Below, piece after piece: positions 1 to 9,047 of a stretch of 62,695 nucleotides of DNA. The stretch is from Tidjanibacter sp. (GTDB taxonomy: Bacteria; Bacteroidota; Bacteroidia; Bacteroidales; Rikenellaceae): contig JAGCJH010000064.1 of the NCBI GenBank assembly GCA_017648105.1, positions 1 to 62,695 of the forward strand, in the 5' to 3' direction. Position numbers and translations under genes: made by a program. A model generated the notes under the pieces. It ran no database searches, was not told the DNA's origin, and saw nothing but the letters and a program-made list of their open reading frames with translations. Every line of letters begins with the position of its first letter. The stretch's first letter is position 1.

Positions 1-282
1 ATCGAACCGCAGTTGAAGTACTCTATGAGTCTGATAGACAATATAGATAAGTTCTTTAAGTATGCCCCCGCAGATGCCAAAATCAGGGCATTGAGTTCGA
101 TTTTTTCTGAAAAAATAGAATTTGACGGAAAAAATTTTCGAACTAAAAACCTCAATAGTGTGCTTGGTCTAATATATCAGCAAACCAATGAGTTACGAAA
201 TCCTAAAAAAGAAAACGGGGAAAGTTTTTCAACTTTCCCCGCCACAGTACCCAGAGCCGGGGTCGAACCGGCACAGGGGTGA
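1..282 (+). CDS. Serine recombinase, C-terminal fragment (5' end outside window)
   Basis: The frame is open from the window start to the TGA at 280-282, so this is the C-terminal end of a longer protein. The visible part (DNIDKFFKYAPADAKI, SSIFSEKIEFDG, LNSVLGLIYQ) resembles the C-terminal region of large Bacteroidota serine site-specific recombinases, which move islands and conjugative elements. The catalytic N-terminal domain lies outside the window. The last residues (PRAGVEPAQG) are translated from the 3' half of the tRNA-Leu gene on the opposite strand, so gene and tRNA overlap by about 35 bp. The natural C-terminus may differ in the excised element. Family assignment rests on remembered similarity of a short fragment. 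Confidence 0.6.
   Translation: MEPQLKYSMSLIDNIDKFFKYAPADAKIRALSSIFSEKIEFDGKNFRTKNLNSVLGLIYQQTNELRNPKKENGESFSTFPATVPRAGVEPAQG
205..240 (-). terminator. Intrinsic terminator of tRNA-Leu(CAA)
   Basis: Read on the minus strand, a 10-bp stem (GGGGAAAGTT with AACTTTCCCC) is followed by a T-rich tail. It lies just past the 3' end of the tRNA and inside the recombinase reading frame. Confidence 0.7.
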
Positions 283-331
283 ACCTATTGGTGTTTGAGA
301 CCAACGCGTCTACCGATTCCGCCATCTGGGC
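248..331 (-). tRNA. tRNA-Leu (anticodon CAA)
   Basis: The 84-nt gene has acceptor arms GCCCAGA and TCTGGGT (one terminal G-T pair), a T loop TTCGACC and a long variable arm as expected for leucine tRNA. The anticodon stem is TTGGT/ACCAA with loop CTCAAAC, giving anticodon CAA. CCA is not encoded. The 3' half coincides with the end of a serine recombinase frame on the other strand, as expected if this tRNA is an integration target. Confidence 0.95.
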
Positions 332-549
332 TCGTTTGCTCCTTTTGAGCGCACAAAGATACATATAAAATTCAAAATGCAAACAAAAAAGGAGAAAAAT
401 TTGAAAATTGGGGGTCTGTTTTTTCAATAATGGGTTTTGTTTAAGGGGGTTAAGTCGTTTAAGGTCATTAGAGGCTTGTGGGACTTATGGAACACACAAG
501 ACAAAGAACGAGAAAGCGCAGATAGCGGTGGGATTTTTGTGCCAAATGA
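332..549. other. Intergenic region without a convincing gene
   Basis: It holds the tRNA-Leu promoter and, around 436-480, a degenerate TTAAGG-type low-complexity stretch like the 9-bp units found elsewhere in the window. Short open frames here have no recognisable protein features. Confidence 0.6.
354..361 (-). promoter_or_regulatory. -7 box of the tRNA-Leu(CAA) promoter
   Basis: On the minus strand the box reads TATCTTTG, matching the Bacteroidota TAnnTTTG consensus. A TTTG lies about 18 nt further upstream. It is 23 nt before the tRNA 5' end. Confidence 0.65.
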
Positions 550-634
550 AGGAGCGAGTTCGCTGTTTGCTCGACGCAAATGAGGAACTAGCTCTCTAAA
601 ATTTGGTGCAAAAAGCACCCACTATATGTGTTTT
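550..634 (-). repeat. Post-stop two-hairpin repeat, copy 1 (after folE)
   Basis: In gene direction it starts directly after the folE stop codon. It contains hairpin 1 (GGTGC, T-rich loop, GCACC), then AAATTT, then a long hairpin 2. The hairpin 2 stem is GAGCTAGTTC/GAACTCGCTC, with one mismatch and a nested TTTGC/GCAAA. The same order occurs after the EF-G2 gene and after nrdJ. Confidence 0.75.
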
Positions 635-1231
635 CTAATGGAGTTTGGCACCTATAAGTTCCAAAAACTCCTGTCGTGTTTCATTGTGATTGAGGAATGC
701 GCCACTAAACGCCGAGGTGGTAGTAATGGAGTTTTGTTTCTGCACGCCACGCATCTGCATACACATATGGGCTGCCTCGATGACCACAGCCACACCGAGG
801 GGGTTGAGGGTCTCTTGGATGCAGTCACGAATCTGCATCGTGAGCCTCTCCTGCACCTGCAAGCGACGGGCAAAGCTCTCCACACAACGAGGAATTTTCG
901 ACAAGCCAACAATCTGACCATTAGGAATATAGGCAATGTGAGCCTTACCATAGAAAGGCAACATATGGTGTTCGCAGAGGGAGTAGATTTCGATATCCTT
1001 GACGATGACCATCTGTCGGTAGTCCTCCTTGAAGATTGCCGCACGAAGTATCTCGGCAGGGTCTTCGGCATATCCTTTTGTGAGGAACTGCATACACTTT
1101 GCAACCCTCTCGGGCGTCTTTATCAGACCCTCACGGCTGGCATCCTCGCCCAGTAGGCGGAGGATCGCCTCATAGTGTTCCATAAGTTCGGCTGTCACTG
1201 CGGGATCGTAGCTTTCTTCTCGTTGATACAT
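635..1231 (-). CDS. folE: GTP cyclohydrolase I
   Basis: FolE converts GTP to 7,8-dihydroneopterin triphosphate, the first step of tetrahydrofolate synthesis in the cytoplasm. The protein has the family core: [10 protein letters not shown] with zinc-ligand Cys and His, the loop [18 protein letters not shown], and [12 protein letters not shown] with the second zinc Cys. Its length of about 198 residues is normal. The start at 1231 (MYQREESYD) is chosen because an extension to 1288 would run into the preceding gene and adds non-conserved residues. It is the last gene of the long minus-strand block, 19 bp after the DUF4296 gene. A two-hairpin repeat begins right after its stop. Confidence 0.95.
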   Translation of the reverse strand: MYQREESYDPAVTAELMEHYEAILRLLGEDASREGLIKTPERVAKCMQFLTKGYAEDPAEILRAAIFKEDYRQMVIVKDIEIYSLCEHHMLPFYGKAHIAYIPNGQIVGLSKIPRCVESFARRLQVQERLTMQIRDCIQETLNPLGVAVVIEAAHMCMQMRGVQKQNSITTTSAFSGAFLNHNETRQEFLELIGAKLH

Positions 1232-1250
1232 TTTCGTAGTATGATTTAGG

Positions 1251-2462
1251 TTATTTTTCACTCTCTTTTTTAGTGGTTTTGACCTCACCCCAGAGCACCA
1301 CCTCTATGGAGTCGGCAACAACTCTTTCGCTCTCTGCCCTCTCCAAGAGTTGTTCTCGCAAGGCAAGAAGTGAGTCGGACTCCCCAACCAAAGCCTCGGC
1401 TTTCACGAGGTTTTTCTCGTGTGCCACCTGACGGAGCGAGTCGTTGCGAAACCACTTTTTCTCTGCCTCGCTGCGGAGTTTTTCGCTACGAGTGAGGAGT
1501 TTTTGCGACTCCGAAGTGAGCTTATCACCCACCCCTACGAGTGAGTCTGCCTCTGCGTGGAGTCCTGCAACCCTCGCCAAGTCGAGCGAATCTATCCTCA
1601 GCCACACCGTATCGTGGGGCAACATTGGCGCTCGTGCATCCAGATAGCCACGCACCCTCACGGAGTCGTTGAACAGGAGTGCGGGACGGAAGTGCAGAAC
1701 GGAGTCCATATAAGCCAACGCCTCGTGGGTGGGGGGCAGATAGATAATGCGCAGCGAGTCGAAGAAGATGTGGGGTTCCTCCTCACGATGTGCATAGTCG
1801 GCAAGTGTCAGACGATACTCCACATCGCCCTTCTTGGGTTTGATGGTCATTGTTGCGCTCTCACGATTCTCACGAATGAGGCTTGCACGATTTATGAAGG
1901 TGCGCAATGTATCGTTGGCATAGAGTGCGTGGTCGGTTTGGAGGCGCAAGTTCTTGTCGAGCGAGTCTATCAAGTAGTTGAAAGTTACAACATATTCTCC
2001 CTCCTCACGCACAGGAATGTTGATGTGCAAGCGAGCAGTATCCTTCATCCTCTTCACCGAAATCTTCTCCACAAACATAACCTCATAGCCACACTCCGCC
2101 TTTGCGAGCGAGTCGATGTAGCGCAGGTTGCGGAGTTTGCGTGCATACCCCTCCGAAAGCCCTTCGAGCGAGGAGATTGCGCCCTCGATGATGTGACTCA
2201 TGAGTGCGCTCTTACGATTGTAAAAACTTGCGAGGGTGTTGAAAAAGTCCTGCTCCGAGTAGCCATAGCGAGCCAAGATGGGGGTGTAGATATCAAGACT
2301 ATCGGTGCCCATCTTCTCATAGTCGGCAAAGGCATTTGCGAGGTACATCTCACGGGTGATGCGTTTGAGGTCGTCATCGGAGATAATATCCCTCTTGGAA
2401 CATCCTCCCAGCAGGAGTGCCACCACCACAAATAGAGCTATCTTATAGAATGCGTGCTTCAT
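1251..2462 (-). CDS. DUF4296 domain lipoprotein
   Basis: A 403-residue predicted lipoprotein: a hydrophobic signal with lipobox LLGGC puts the acylated Cys at about residue 21. The following segment ([25 protein letters not shown]) matches what is known of DUF4296, a Bacteroidota family of unknown function. The middle is beta-rich. The last 100 or so residues are rich in Glu, Lys, Ser and Leu with heptad-like spacing, suggesting a coiled coil. It overlaps the start of the upstream permease gene's 3' end by 20 bp, so the two are probably co-transcribed and translationally coupled. Function is unknown; location at the inner or outer membrane is inference. Confidence 0.75.
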   Translation of the reverse strand: MKHAFYKIALFVVVALLLGGCSKRDIISDDDLKRITREMYLANAFADYEKMGTDSLDIYTPILARYGYSEQDFFNTLASFYNRKSALMSHIIEGAISSLEGLSEGYARKLRNLRYIDSLAKAECGYEVMFVEKISVKRMKDTARLHINIPVREEGEYVVTFNYLIDSLDKNLRLQTDHALYANDTLRTFINRASLIRENRESATMTIKPKKGDVEYRLTLADYAHREEEPHIFFDSLRIIYLPPTHEALAYMDSVLHFRPALLFNDSVRVRGYLDARAPMLPHDTVWLRIDSLDLARVAGLHAEADSLVGVGDKLTSESQKLLTRSEKLRSEAEKKWFRNDSLRQVAHEKNLVKAEALVGESDSLLALREQLLERAESERVVADSIEVVLWGEVKTTKKESEK

Positions 2463-3699
2463 CGGGTTTATGTGCTCTCGGCAACATCCGAGAGATTGTA
2501 AAGTTTGTTATAATCCAAGTAACGGTCATCACCGCCACAATAATTCCCACAATATCGCCCATCGCCAACTTCACAGGGTAGTTCTCCAAGATGAAGGTGC
2601 TACCAGGCATCTTTATCACACCAAAGATAATCTGCACAGCGCAAATAACCACGCCCGCCAAGATGCCACCTGCCACACCCCTGCCGCCTATGAGCAGTCC
2701 CGAGAGTGTGAAGACCCTCTTCACAAAACTCCTGCGTGCGCCAATGGAGTAGAGGGTTGCGATGTCATTTTGTTTTTCGGTGATGAGCATCACGAGCGAG
2801 CCCACAATGGTCGCAGCCGCAATAATCGTCACCAGTAGGAGCACAAAGAATACTCCCCATTTTTCCAGTTTCGTAGCCTTATAGACCGCCTCGTTGAGTT
2901 CATAGCGATTCTTGACCACAAACCCATCGCCCACAACACTCTGCACCGCCCTCTGCGTGCGGGCAATATTGCCCCCATCCACAACCGAGAGTGCTATATG
3001 CGATACCCTACCCTCACCCGACAGAAGTTCCTGTGCCCAGTCGAGCGATGTAAAGATGTGTCCCGTGAGTGATGTGGCACTCTCCGAGAGTGTGCCTGCG
3101 TGGCGTATCTTGGCGCTCGTGAGTGCCGACATTGGCACGAGTGGCGAGATGTCGCCCTTACGCAGAGCGTGGATTGTGAGCGCCTCGTGGAGCGTGGGAT
3201 TCTTTGCCGAGTAGCCATCGGCAAAGAGGTTATCGACATCCCTGCCCACCACCGCACGACGGTAACTTCCGTGTGTCAGCTGCCACTTGCCATACCACAG
3301 CATTGTTGGATTGTCGAGCCCCACAACCTTCACATAGGTGCTATCCACACCCCTCAATGTTGCGAAGGTCTGCCTGCCCCGATACTCCACAACAACACTC
3401 TCCTCGATGTAGGAAGAGAGGTTTTCCACCCCCTCCGCATTACGCAGCGCCTCATAATCCACCGCATCCACCTCAAATGTCTTACCCTTCGCAGGGGTCA
3501 CAACGAGGTCTGCCTCGGTGGTGTCGTAGATGCTCCTCAGCATCGAGTCGAAGCCATTATAGACCGACATAAGTATGACCATAGCCGCCACAGCCACACC
3601 CGTAGCCACCGAACTCACAGCCGCCGTGGTGTTGATCACCGAGAGCGACTTAGCAGAGCGCAGGAGGCGACTGGCAAAGAGTAGAGGTAGGTGTTTCAT
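2443..3699 (-). CDS. FtsX/LolE-type ABC transporter permease
   Basis: This 418-residue membrane protein has the MacB/FtsX topology. One N-terminal membrane segment (about 25-45) is followed by a large periplasmic domain of roughly 220 residues. Three more segments lie near 275-300, 330-350 and 385-405. The N-terminus (FASRLLRSAKSLSVINTTAA) resembles LolC/LolE permeases, which with an ATPase extract lipoproteins from the inner membrane. No ATPase gene is adjacent, so the partner must be encoded elsewhere. It overlaps the DUF4296 gene by 20 bp. LolE function is likely but not proven by sequence alone. Confidence 0.85.
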   Translation of the reverse strand: MKHLPLLFASRLLRSAKSLSVINTTAAVSSVATGVAVAAMVILMSVYNGFDSMLRSIYDTTEADLVVTPAKGKTFEVDAVDYEALRNAEGVENLSSYIEESVVVEYRGRQTFATLRGVDSTYVKVVGLDNPTMLWYGKWQLTHGSYRRAVVGRDVDNLFADGYSAKNPTLHEALTIHALRKGDISPLVPMSALTSAKIRHAGTLSESATSLTGHIFTSLDWAQELLSGEGRVSHIALSVVDGGNIARTQRAVQSVVGDGFVVKNRYELNEAVYKATKLEKWGVFFVLLLVTIIAAATIVGSLVMLITEKQNDIATLYSIGARRSFVKRVFTLSGLLIGGRGVAGGILAGVVICAVQIIFGVIKMPGSTFILENYPVKLAMGDIVGIIVAVMTVTWIITNFTISRMLPRAHKPDEARIL

Positions 3700-3721
3700 A
3701 CTCGGTCAGAACAGAGTGGCT

Positions 3722-4075
3722 CTACTTCTTCAAGAGGTTATCGATGTTCTCGATATATTCGAGCGAGTCGTCGAGGAAGAAGGTTATCTCGGGCACAACC
3801 CTCAACTGGTTGCGCATCCTTGCACCGAGAAGTTTGCGAATCTTCCAGTTGTCGGCATTTATCTTCGCCATAATCTCCTCGTGGCGATCGAAGGGGAAGA
3901 TGCTCAGGTAGATGCGAGCATACTCCAAGTCGGGACTAACCCTCACAGCCGTAACCGACACGATAACACCCCTAACCAACTCTGCGCACTCCTTCAAAAA
4001 GAGTTCGCTGATATCCTTCTGAATCTGACGAGCGACCTTCTGCTGTCGGGTCGATTCTCCAAATGTATTCTCCAT
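3722..4075 (-). CDS. rbfA: Ribosome-binding factor A
   Basis: RbfA is a small KH-fold protein that binds the 30S subunit and helps process the 5' end of 16S rRNA, with a role at low temperature. This protein of 117 residues has the usual length and pattern: TRQQKVARQIQKDISELF at the start, the central VTAVRVSPDLEYARIYLSIF, and the C-terminal LRVVPEITFFLDDSLEY. It lies 22 bp before the permease gene in the same direction. Confidence 0.93.
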   Translation of the reverse strand: MENTFGESTRQQKVARQIQKDISELFLKECAELVRGVIVSVTAVRVSPDLEYARIYLSIFPFDRHEEIMAKINADNWKIRKLLGARMRNQLRVVPEITFFLDDSLEYIENIDNLLKK

Positions 4076-4100
4076 AGTTCTTTGTTTATTTTGCTTTCAT

Positions 4101-4919
4101 TTACTGATTTATCTCCACAATAGTTCCACTGGGCAGCACCTCAGTCTGCACCACACGCATAGCCTTGCGTTTTGCGGGGCTGAACGACCAACTGCCCGAA
4201 TGTTCCCAGCAGTAAGCTACGCCCACGCTGAAATTGATATTATCCAGAGGCGAGCGCAAGAACTGCGTGCCGAGGTAGATGGTCTTACGCTTAACGATAT
4301 CCGAGTAACCAAAGTAGTAGCGAGCCTCCGCCATAGCCTCCCATCTCTCCGAGAGTCTCAGACCCGCACCAAGACCTACAACAAGTCCATAGCCCCAGCG
4401 GTTGTCCCTCACAGATATCCACTCATAGTCATACTCATCCACCAGTTCGCCCGTCTCCGTGAGCAGATAGAACTCCTTGGAGCCCCAGTCGAGGTTATAG
4501 GAGAGTGTGACACCCGCATTGAGGAAAATACGCAAGCGGTCGTCCATCAACAGGGCGTGGGGTTGCCACATAACGGGCACCATAATGGAGTTCATTGCTC
4601 GACCATAGGTGTAGGTCTTCGTATTCCTATCCAATGCTGCATACTGGAAGCCCCTCTGCAAGAACTCCACCTCTACGCACACGCCGCCAGTATATTCATC
4701 CGCCAAATAGGCGCTATCCTTACCGCCACCATAATAGACCCAGAAGAATCCACCATTGAGCTTACCCCACACAGGAGGTGTTGTCCAGTGGGGATAGAGC
4801 CTCACATCGCCCTCACCCCAGCCGCCCTTGAAGCCGAAATACTGCCTCTGAGCACTCATCGTACCCAGACCAACCATCAGCATCAAAGCCAACATCAATA
4901 TCGTTCGTTTTACTTTCAT
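4101..4919 (-). CDS. Predicted outer-membrane protein
   Basis: A 272-residue protein with a clear signal peptide (hydrophobic residues 6-20, cleavage after TMSA). The mature part is rich in Gly, Tyr and Trp with alternating hydrophobic residues (WGYGLVVGLGAGLRL, YYFGYSDIV), as in small beta-barrels. No conserved named domain was recognised. It lies 25 bp upstream of rbfA in the same direction and 66 bp after the Ig-like lipoprotein gene. Outer-membrane location is inferred from composition; function unknown. Confidence 0.6.
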   Translation of the reverse strand: MKVKRTILMLALMLMVGLGTMSAQRQYFGFKGGWGEGDVRLYPHWTTPPVWGKLNGGFFWVYYGGGKDSAYLADEYTGGVCVEVEFLQRGFQYAALDRNTKTYTYGRAMNSIMVPVMWQPHALLMDDRLRIFLNAGVTLSYNLDWGSKEFYLLTETGELVDEYDYEWISVRDNRWGYGLVVGLGAGLRLSERWEAMAEARYYFGYSDIVKRKTIYLGTQFLRSPLDNINFSVGVAYCWEHSGSWSFSPAKRKAMRVVQTEVLPSGTIVEINQ

Positions 4920-4985
4920 TCTGTTTTTTGCTTTTAGTCGTTGGCTATTAGCCCTACGACTTTACTCCGCCTTAATTTTCAACCT

Positions 4986-7106
4986 CTACCTCGTTACGGA
5001 GTTCACTGCGCCCTTCATAGAGCTCATTCCCGAAGCGAAGCCACCAAGACCTCCGCCCTGCTGCTCCTTCTCCTTCTTAGCCCTCTCTTGGCGTCTTTTC
5101 TCCCTATCTTCGAGCACCTTTTTGAGCCTTACCGCCTCCGTCTTGCGGAGCTGTTCATTGACACTCTCGAAGGTTATGGGCTTGAAGATGGTGTTCATAT
5201 TGGCGGTAATTTCAATCTCCCAGTTGGCTTTTACCTCCATAACCTCCTCGCCCAGTTCATCAACATAAGGCTCGGTGCGCTCGGGCTGTCGGCGCTCAAT
5301 GAGGTTGCCTGTGTCCCATTTGCCGTTGCCATTGGCGTCTTCCAAGACACTAACTCTCACTTTTGCGGGTTTCACATAGTTGAAGTAGTGGCGACCACTC
5401 GTCGCATCCTTAATCTCGGCAAGAGTCTTACCCTTCTCATCGTTCAGGTAGAGGACATACTTACTCTCGGGTGTCTTGCCATTGACCGTCACGATGACCG
5501 TGCCGAACTTCTCGGGGTCAAGGCTTGTATAGTCGCTACGGAGCGTATCGTTGGACTCGCCCGCCACATTGCGGAAAGTGCCCGCAGGAACCATAAGTTT
5601 ATACTTCTTCTTGGTCTGCCAATCCGCCCTGAGGTGCCAAACTTTCATATCGACACTATCACGGAAAAGCTCATAAGCCACCGAAGGGAGCGCCGACACA
5701 TCCTCAACAATCTCCTCCACGCCCTTCTTCTGCGCCTCTTTCTTCCTCTCCTCGGCAAGTTTCTTCTCCTCCTCGGGGGAGAGGGCGTCACCCACCAAGC
5801 GCAGGTCGATAGCCATCGTATCAACTGCCACAAGGGGTTTTGCAAACTTGAAGGTTATGGTCTTCTCGGGGTTAATCTCGCCCTTGAACATATCGACCTT
5901 GAAGGTGTTGGGCTTCACGGGAGGCACATACTCCACGCTATCTTTGAGTGCCTGCTCCATCTTCTTCTCCTCCTCTTCACGAGCCTTCTTCTCCTCCTTG
6001 CTCTCAATATATTTCCAAACGAGTTCCAAGCGAGCAGTATCGGGCACAAGGTTATTGATGGAGTCGTGTTTGAGGTAGATGACGTGACCTTTGAGCGTGT
6101 CGCCCAACCTCTCGGAGGGAACATTGAGCCAATAGTTGATTGTATCCTTTCCTCGGGTTATATACTCCGTGACGATTTCGCTCTGGTCAACACCCGCAAA
6201 GTAGATGGTCTGCACCTCGGGATTGGGGGCTCCAAAGTAGAGCGTAACTTTGTGTTGCTCCTCACGCTTGGAGTCCGAGAGTGTCTGGCGCTTAAACCTG
6301 CCATCCGTAAACATCTTGAAGTAGAGCTGAGGCTCGGCTGTGAGGTAGTGGCGAGTGGTGTCATACCACACCTTGAAATCGGGACTCGTCAGAGGGTTGT
6401 GGATGGTGTCAAGAAAACCCACCATATCCGTCTCGGGGTCGTAGGTGAAGTTGTTGTTCTTATCCGCAATGGCGTAAATCTTATAGTCGATAGGCTTCAA
6501 ATTCTGTGCAATGAAGATACCATTCGTAGCAGCCTTTGCCACCGCCGCAGGTTTGTATTTCAGCAGGAGGGAGTCATACTCGGGGATGGAGTCTGCCTCT
6601 GCGGGATAGAAGAAGATGAGCGAGTTGCTCACACTATCGCCCTTGCTTGCACTCACGGTGTAGCCACTCATAACCATCGAGTCGATAGTTGAGCCCGTCG
6701 AGAACACATAGCGAAAGTCGCTCAGCCTATTACCCTCGTTGTTATCCACAATGGAGTTGCCGAAGTTGAGCGCATAGGTCTGATTCTCCTCCAAAGTGTC
6801 GAGGATGGTGATGCGGATACCCCTGCCACTTGTTGTGATTGTGGGGGTTTTCTTCATCATAGGCGATGTGAAAAACTCCTTCTGCTGGTCCTTAATCTGC
6901 ACATACTCATCAAAGCCTATGTAGATCTCCTTACCAGAGAAATTTGTGGTGTTGAACATAGGCGTAGCACTCACAATCCTCGGTGGGAGCGAATCCTTAG
7001 GACCGCCCTGAGGTGCCGAGATATTGGCACAACGCCACAGCAGACTGCTCGCAAACAGTCCCACCATTGCAACCTGCATCAATCTTTTAACCAACCTTAC
7101 TTTCAT
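4986..7106 (-). CDS. Ig-like domain lipoprotein (Big_5-type)
   Basis: About 706 residues starting from the ATG at 7106, chosen because the signal peptide (MKVRLVKRLMQ) follows at once and the lipobox Cys then falls at about residue 26 (SLLWRC). The segment after it (GGPKDSLPPRIVSATP) is typical of Bacteroidota lipoproteins with an N-terminal bacterial Ig-like domain. The middle carries a long charged Lys/Glu stretch (about 365-390) and the end another helical Lys/Arg/Glu tail. A role at the cell surface or in the envelope is inference; no catalytic motif was seen. The complementary strand has a long open frame that is a codon-bias shadow. Confidence 0.8.
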   Translation of the reverse strand: MKVRLVKRLMQVAMVGLFASSLLWRCANISAPQGGPKDSLPPRIVSATPMFNTTNFSGKEIYIGFDEYVQIKDQQKEFFTSPMMKKTPTITTSGRGIRITILDTLEENQTYALNFGNSIVDNNEGNRLSDFRYVFSTGSTIDSMVMSGYTVSASKGDSVSNSLIFFYPAEADSIPEYDSLLLKYKPAAVAKAATNGIFIAQNLKPIDYKIYAIADKNNNFTYDPETDMVGFLDTIHNPLTSPDFKVWYDTTRHYLTAEPQLYFKMFTDGRFKRQTLSDSKREEQHKVTLYFGAPNPEVQTIYFAGVDQSEIVTEYITRGKDTINYWLNVPSERLGDTLKGHVIYLKHDSINNLVPDTARLELVWKYIESKEEKKAREEEEKKMEQALKDSVEYVPPVKPNTFKVDMFKGEINPEKTITFKFAKPLVAVDTMAIDLRLVGDALSPEEEKKLAEERKKEAQKKGVEEIVEDVSALPSVAYELFRDSVDMKVWHLRADWQTKKKYKLMVPAGTFRNVAGESNDTLRSDYTSLDPEKFGTVIVTVNGKTPESKYVLYLNDEKGKTLAEIKDATSGRHYFNYVKPAKVRVSVLEDANGNGKWDTGNLIERRQPERTEPYVDELGEEVMEVKANWEIEITANMNTIFKPITFESVNEQLRKTEAVRLKKVLEDREKRRQERAKKEKEQQGGGLGGFASGMSSMKGAVNSVTR

Positions 7107-7151
7107 TCGTACTTTTTCTTTCCGCTTTTTCCCGAAGCTGCTCACCGTTGC

Positions 7152-7200
7152 TTATTACAAACCTTTGTTTATTACAAACCTTTGTTTATTACAAACCTTT
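7152..7200. repeat. 17-bp tandem triplication over the folK stop codon
   Basis: The unit TTATTACAAACCTTTGT occurs at 7152-7168 and 7169-7185, and 15 bp of a third copy at 7186-7200. In the folK direction every unit encodes Gly-Leu-stop again (GGTTTGTAA), so the last codons and stop are repeated downstream. Confidence 0.9.
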
Positions 7201-7686
7201 TGCCTCCATCTCCTCAAAGAGTGTGTGGATGGTCTTACGCAGCACAGGGTGAATCTTATCGGGCATAATCTCATTCAAGGGGCGCAACACAAAGTCCCTA
7301 TCCTGAATCAGGGGGTGGGGAATTGTGAGTGTGGGGGTATCCATCACAACATCGTCATAGAAGAGGATGTCGATATCAATCTTGCGGGGTGCAAACCTCT
7401 CGCCAGTCTGTTCCTTGATGCGAGCCTCCTCCTCACGGTCACGACCGAGCATACGCTCAATCTCCAACACCTTGTCGAGCAACTCCTCGGGGGAGTAGTC
7501 GGTGTCGAGAATGATTGCCTGATTGTAGAAGTTCTCCGAAGAAGTGAAGCCCCACGCCTTGCTCTCATAGCTGTGGGAGCAGCGCAAGATGATACCCAAC
7601 TGTCGGTTTATCTCCTGCTGCGCTCGACGCAAAGTATCCTTCACATCGCCAATGTTTCCGCCTGTTATAATTACCGCTTTTGCCAT
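7189..7686 (-). CDS. folK: 2-amino-4-hydroxy-6-hydroxymethyldihydropteridine pyrophosphokinase
   Basis: FolK transfers pyrophosphate from ATP to the hydroxymethyl pterin, just before dihydropteroate synthase in the folate pathway. The 165-residue protein shows the signature regions: GGNIGD near the start, the SHSYESKAWGF loop, YNQAIILDT, and RFAPRKIDIDILFYDD with the catalytic acidic residues, then IPHPLIQDRDFVLRPL. The length is usual. The 3' end lies in a 17-bp tandem repeat. It shares the minus-strand block with folE, but several unrelated genes lie between. Confidence 0.95.
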   Translation of the reverse strand: MAKAVIITGGNIGDVKDTLRRAQQEINRQLGIILRCSHSYESKAWGFTSSENFYNQAIILDTDYSPEELLDKVLEIERMLGRDREEEARIKEQTGERFAPRKIDIDILFYDDVVMDTPTLTIPHPLIQDRDFVLRPLNEIMPDKIHPVLRKTIHTLFEEMEAKGL

Positions 7687-7739
7687 AGTATTTGTTGTTT
7701 TGTGTTTGGTATTTAGGTTATTTAGGTTTTTCTCTCTAT

Positions 7740-8870
7740 CTATCCTCGCATTGCGATGAGTTTGCTCACAGCCAACGCAAAGTGTGTGAAGACCATTCGG
7801 GGATTGCCATTCTGACCGATATCCCTCAACGCCCTCTCCATCTCACTCACGAGCGCCTCCACATTGTGGTTGGCAACATAGGGTGCAAACTTCTCACAGA
7901 AAGCCCTCTCAGCTCCCCACAGGTGGCTCACACTCTCCACTCCCGCCGTCAGCATATAACTCTCACGGATAAGCCCGAGCGCATATTCAATGAAATTCTT
8001 TTGGTTCTCCCTACCTGCCGAGGCGAGTTGCTCTGCCCACTCAAAGAGTTCGAGGTGGCGATTGCTGTACGAAAGCCTCATAAGCCTTGTGAAGAGCTCG
8101 AAGTTGTCCACATTTGCACCTTCGCCCTCGCCCAGCACCCTGCGCAGAGTGATAATCGAACCGTCTGCCACCCTCGCAGCCGATGCTGCCGCCTCGGGGG
8201 TTGCTCCCAAGCGGGTCACAGCATACTGCGCCAACTCCTCGGGCGATATGCGTCCCACATTGATAGTCTGAGTGCGGGATGTGATGGTCGTAAGGAGCGA
8301 CTCGGGGTGCTCACTAATGAGCAGGAAGAGGGTACCCTCCCAGGGCTCTTCGAGAATTTTCAGCAATGAGTTTGCCGCCTCACGCTTCATCCTCTCGGGA
8401 AGCCAGATGATGACACTTTTGCGCTCGCCCTCAAATGCCTTGAAGGAGAGTTTGCGAATGATGCCGTCTGCCTCCTTTTGGGGGATGATACCTTGTGCAT
8501 TTTGGGCGTCTATGACATCATACCAGTCGTGCTCATCGAAGATTGCATCACTCTTTGCGACAATCTCCCTCCACTCGCCAATGAACGAGTCGCTCGTGGG
8601 GGTCTTGGAGGGATTCACAATGGGGAAAACGAAGTGTACATCGGGATGCGCCAGAGAGGCAATCTGCACACACGAGGGGCACTGACCGCAAGGCTCACCC
8701 TCGACCCTGTGGGTGCAGTGGAGATACTGAACATAGGCGAGAGCCACCTGCAAAGTACCCCAACCACACTCTCCCACAATGAGTTGTGCGTGGCTCACCC
8801 TGCCAGCGTCGATGTTGGCACGGAGTTGTCCGATGAGTTCTTTATGTCCTGCGACCTCGCTAAATTTCAT
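7740..8870 (-). CDS. holB: DNA polymerase III subunit delta'
   Basis: HolB is part of the clamp-loader complex that places the beta clamp on DNA. The start at 8870 (MKFSEVAGHKELIGQLRANI) is preferred because this is the usual AAA+ N-terminus; the longer frame to 9023 has no conserved content. The protein of about 376 residues has a degenerate P-loop (VGECGWGTLQVA), as is normal for delta'. The zinc-binding pattern is CGQCPSC. Later come IWLPERMKREAANSLLKILEEP and a SRTQ sensor region (TSRTQTINVG). It lies 53 bp before folK and 177 bp after dut. Confidence 0.93.
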   Translation of the reverse strand: MKFSEVAGHKELIGQLRANIDAGRVSHAQLIVGECGWGTLQVALAYVQYLHCTHRVEGEPCGQCPSCVQIASLAHPDVHFVFPIVNPSKTPTSDSFIGEWREIVAKSDAIFDEHDWYDVIDAQNAQGIIPQKEADGIIRKLSFKAFEGERKSVIIWLPERMKREAANSLLKILEEPWEGTLFLLISEHPESLLTTITSRTQTINVGRISPEELAQYAVTRLGATPEAAASAARVADGSIITLRRVLGEGEGANVDNFELFTRLMRLSYSNRHLELFEWAEQLASAGRENQKNFIEYALGLIRESYMLTAGVESVSHLWGAERAFCEKFAPYVANHNVEALVSEMERALRDIGQNGNPRMVFTHFALAVSKLIAMRG

Positions 8871-8987
8871 TTTTGCCTTCTTTTTTGGTGCATAGTAAAC
8901 GACAAAAATAGCGGATTCAATTGAAAATTGAAAGGGGCGAAATGTTTTTTTTGATTTTTTCCTCTTTGGGGGTAGGGCTGGAACGAC

Positions 8988-9019
8988 AAAAAAGGCGAGC
9001 ATCGCACCCGACGCTCGCC
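8988..9019 (-). terminator. Intrinsic terminator after dut
   Basis: On the minus strand GGCGAGC and GCTCGCC pair around a 12-nt loop and are followed by TTTTTT. It lies about 29 nt after the dut stop codon. Confidence 0.75.
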
Positions 9020-9047
9020 CCAAAATTTGGCATCTTTATCGCCCCTT

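Noticed and set aside
408..599. Small open frame before folE
   Set aside because: It covers low-complexity and hairpin repeat sequence with no conserved pattern.
4941..6692. Open frame of 583 codons on the plus strand
   Set aside because: It is antisense to the Ig-like lipoprotein gene, lacks a plausible signal or domain, and is explained by rare TTA, CTA and TCA codons in the real gene.
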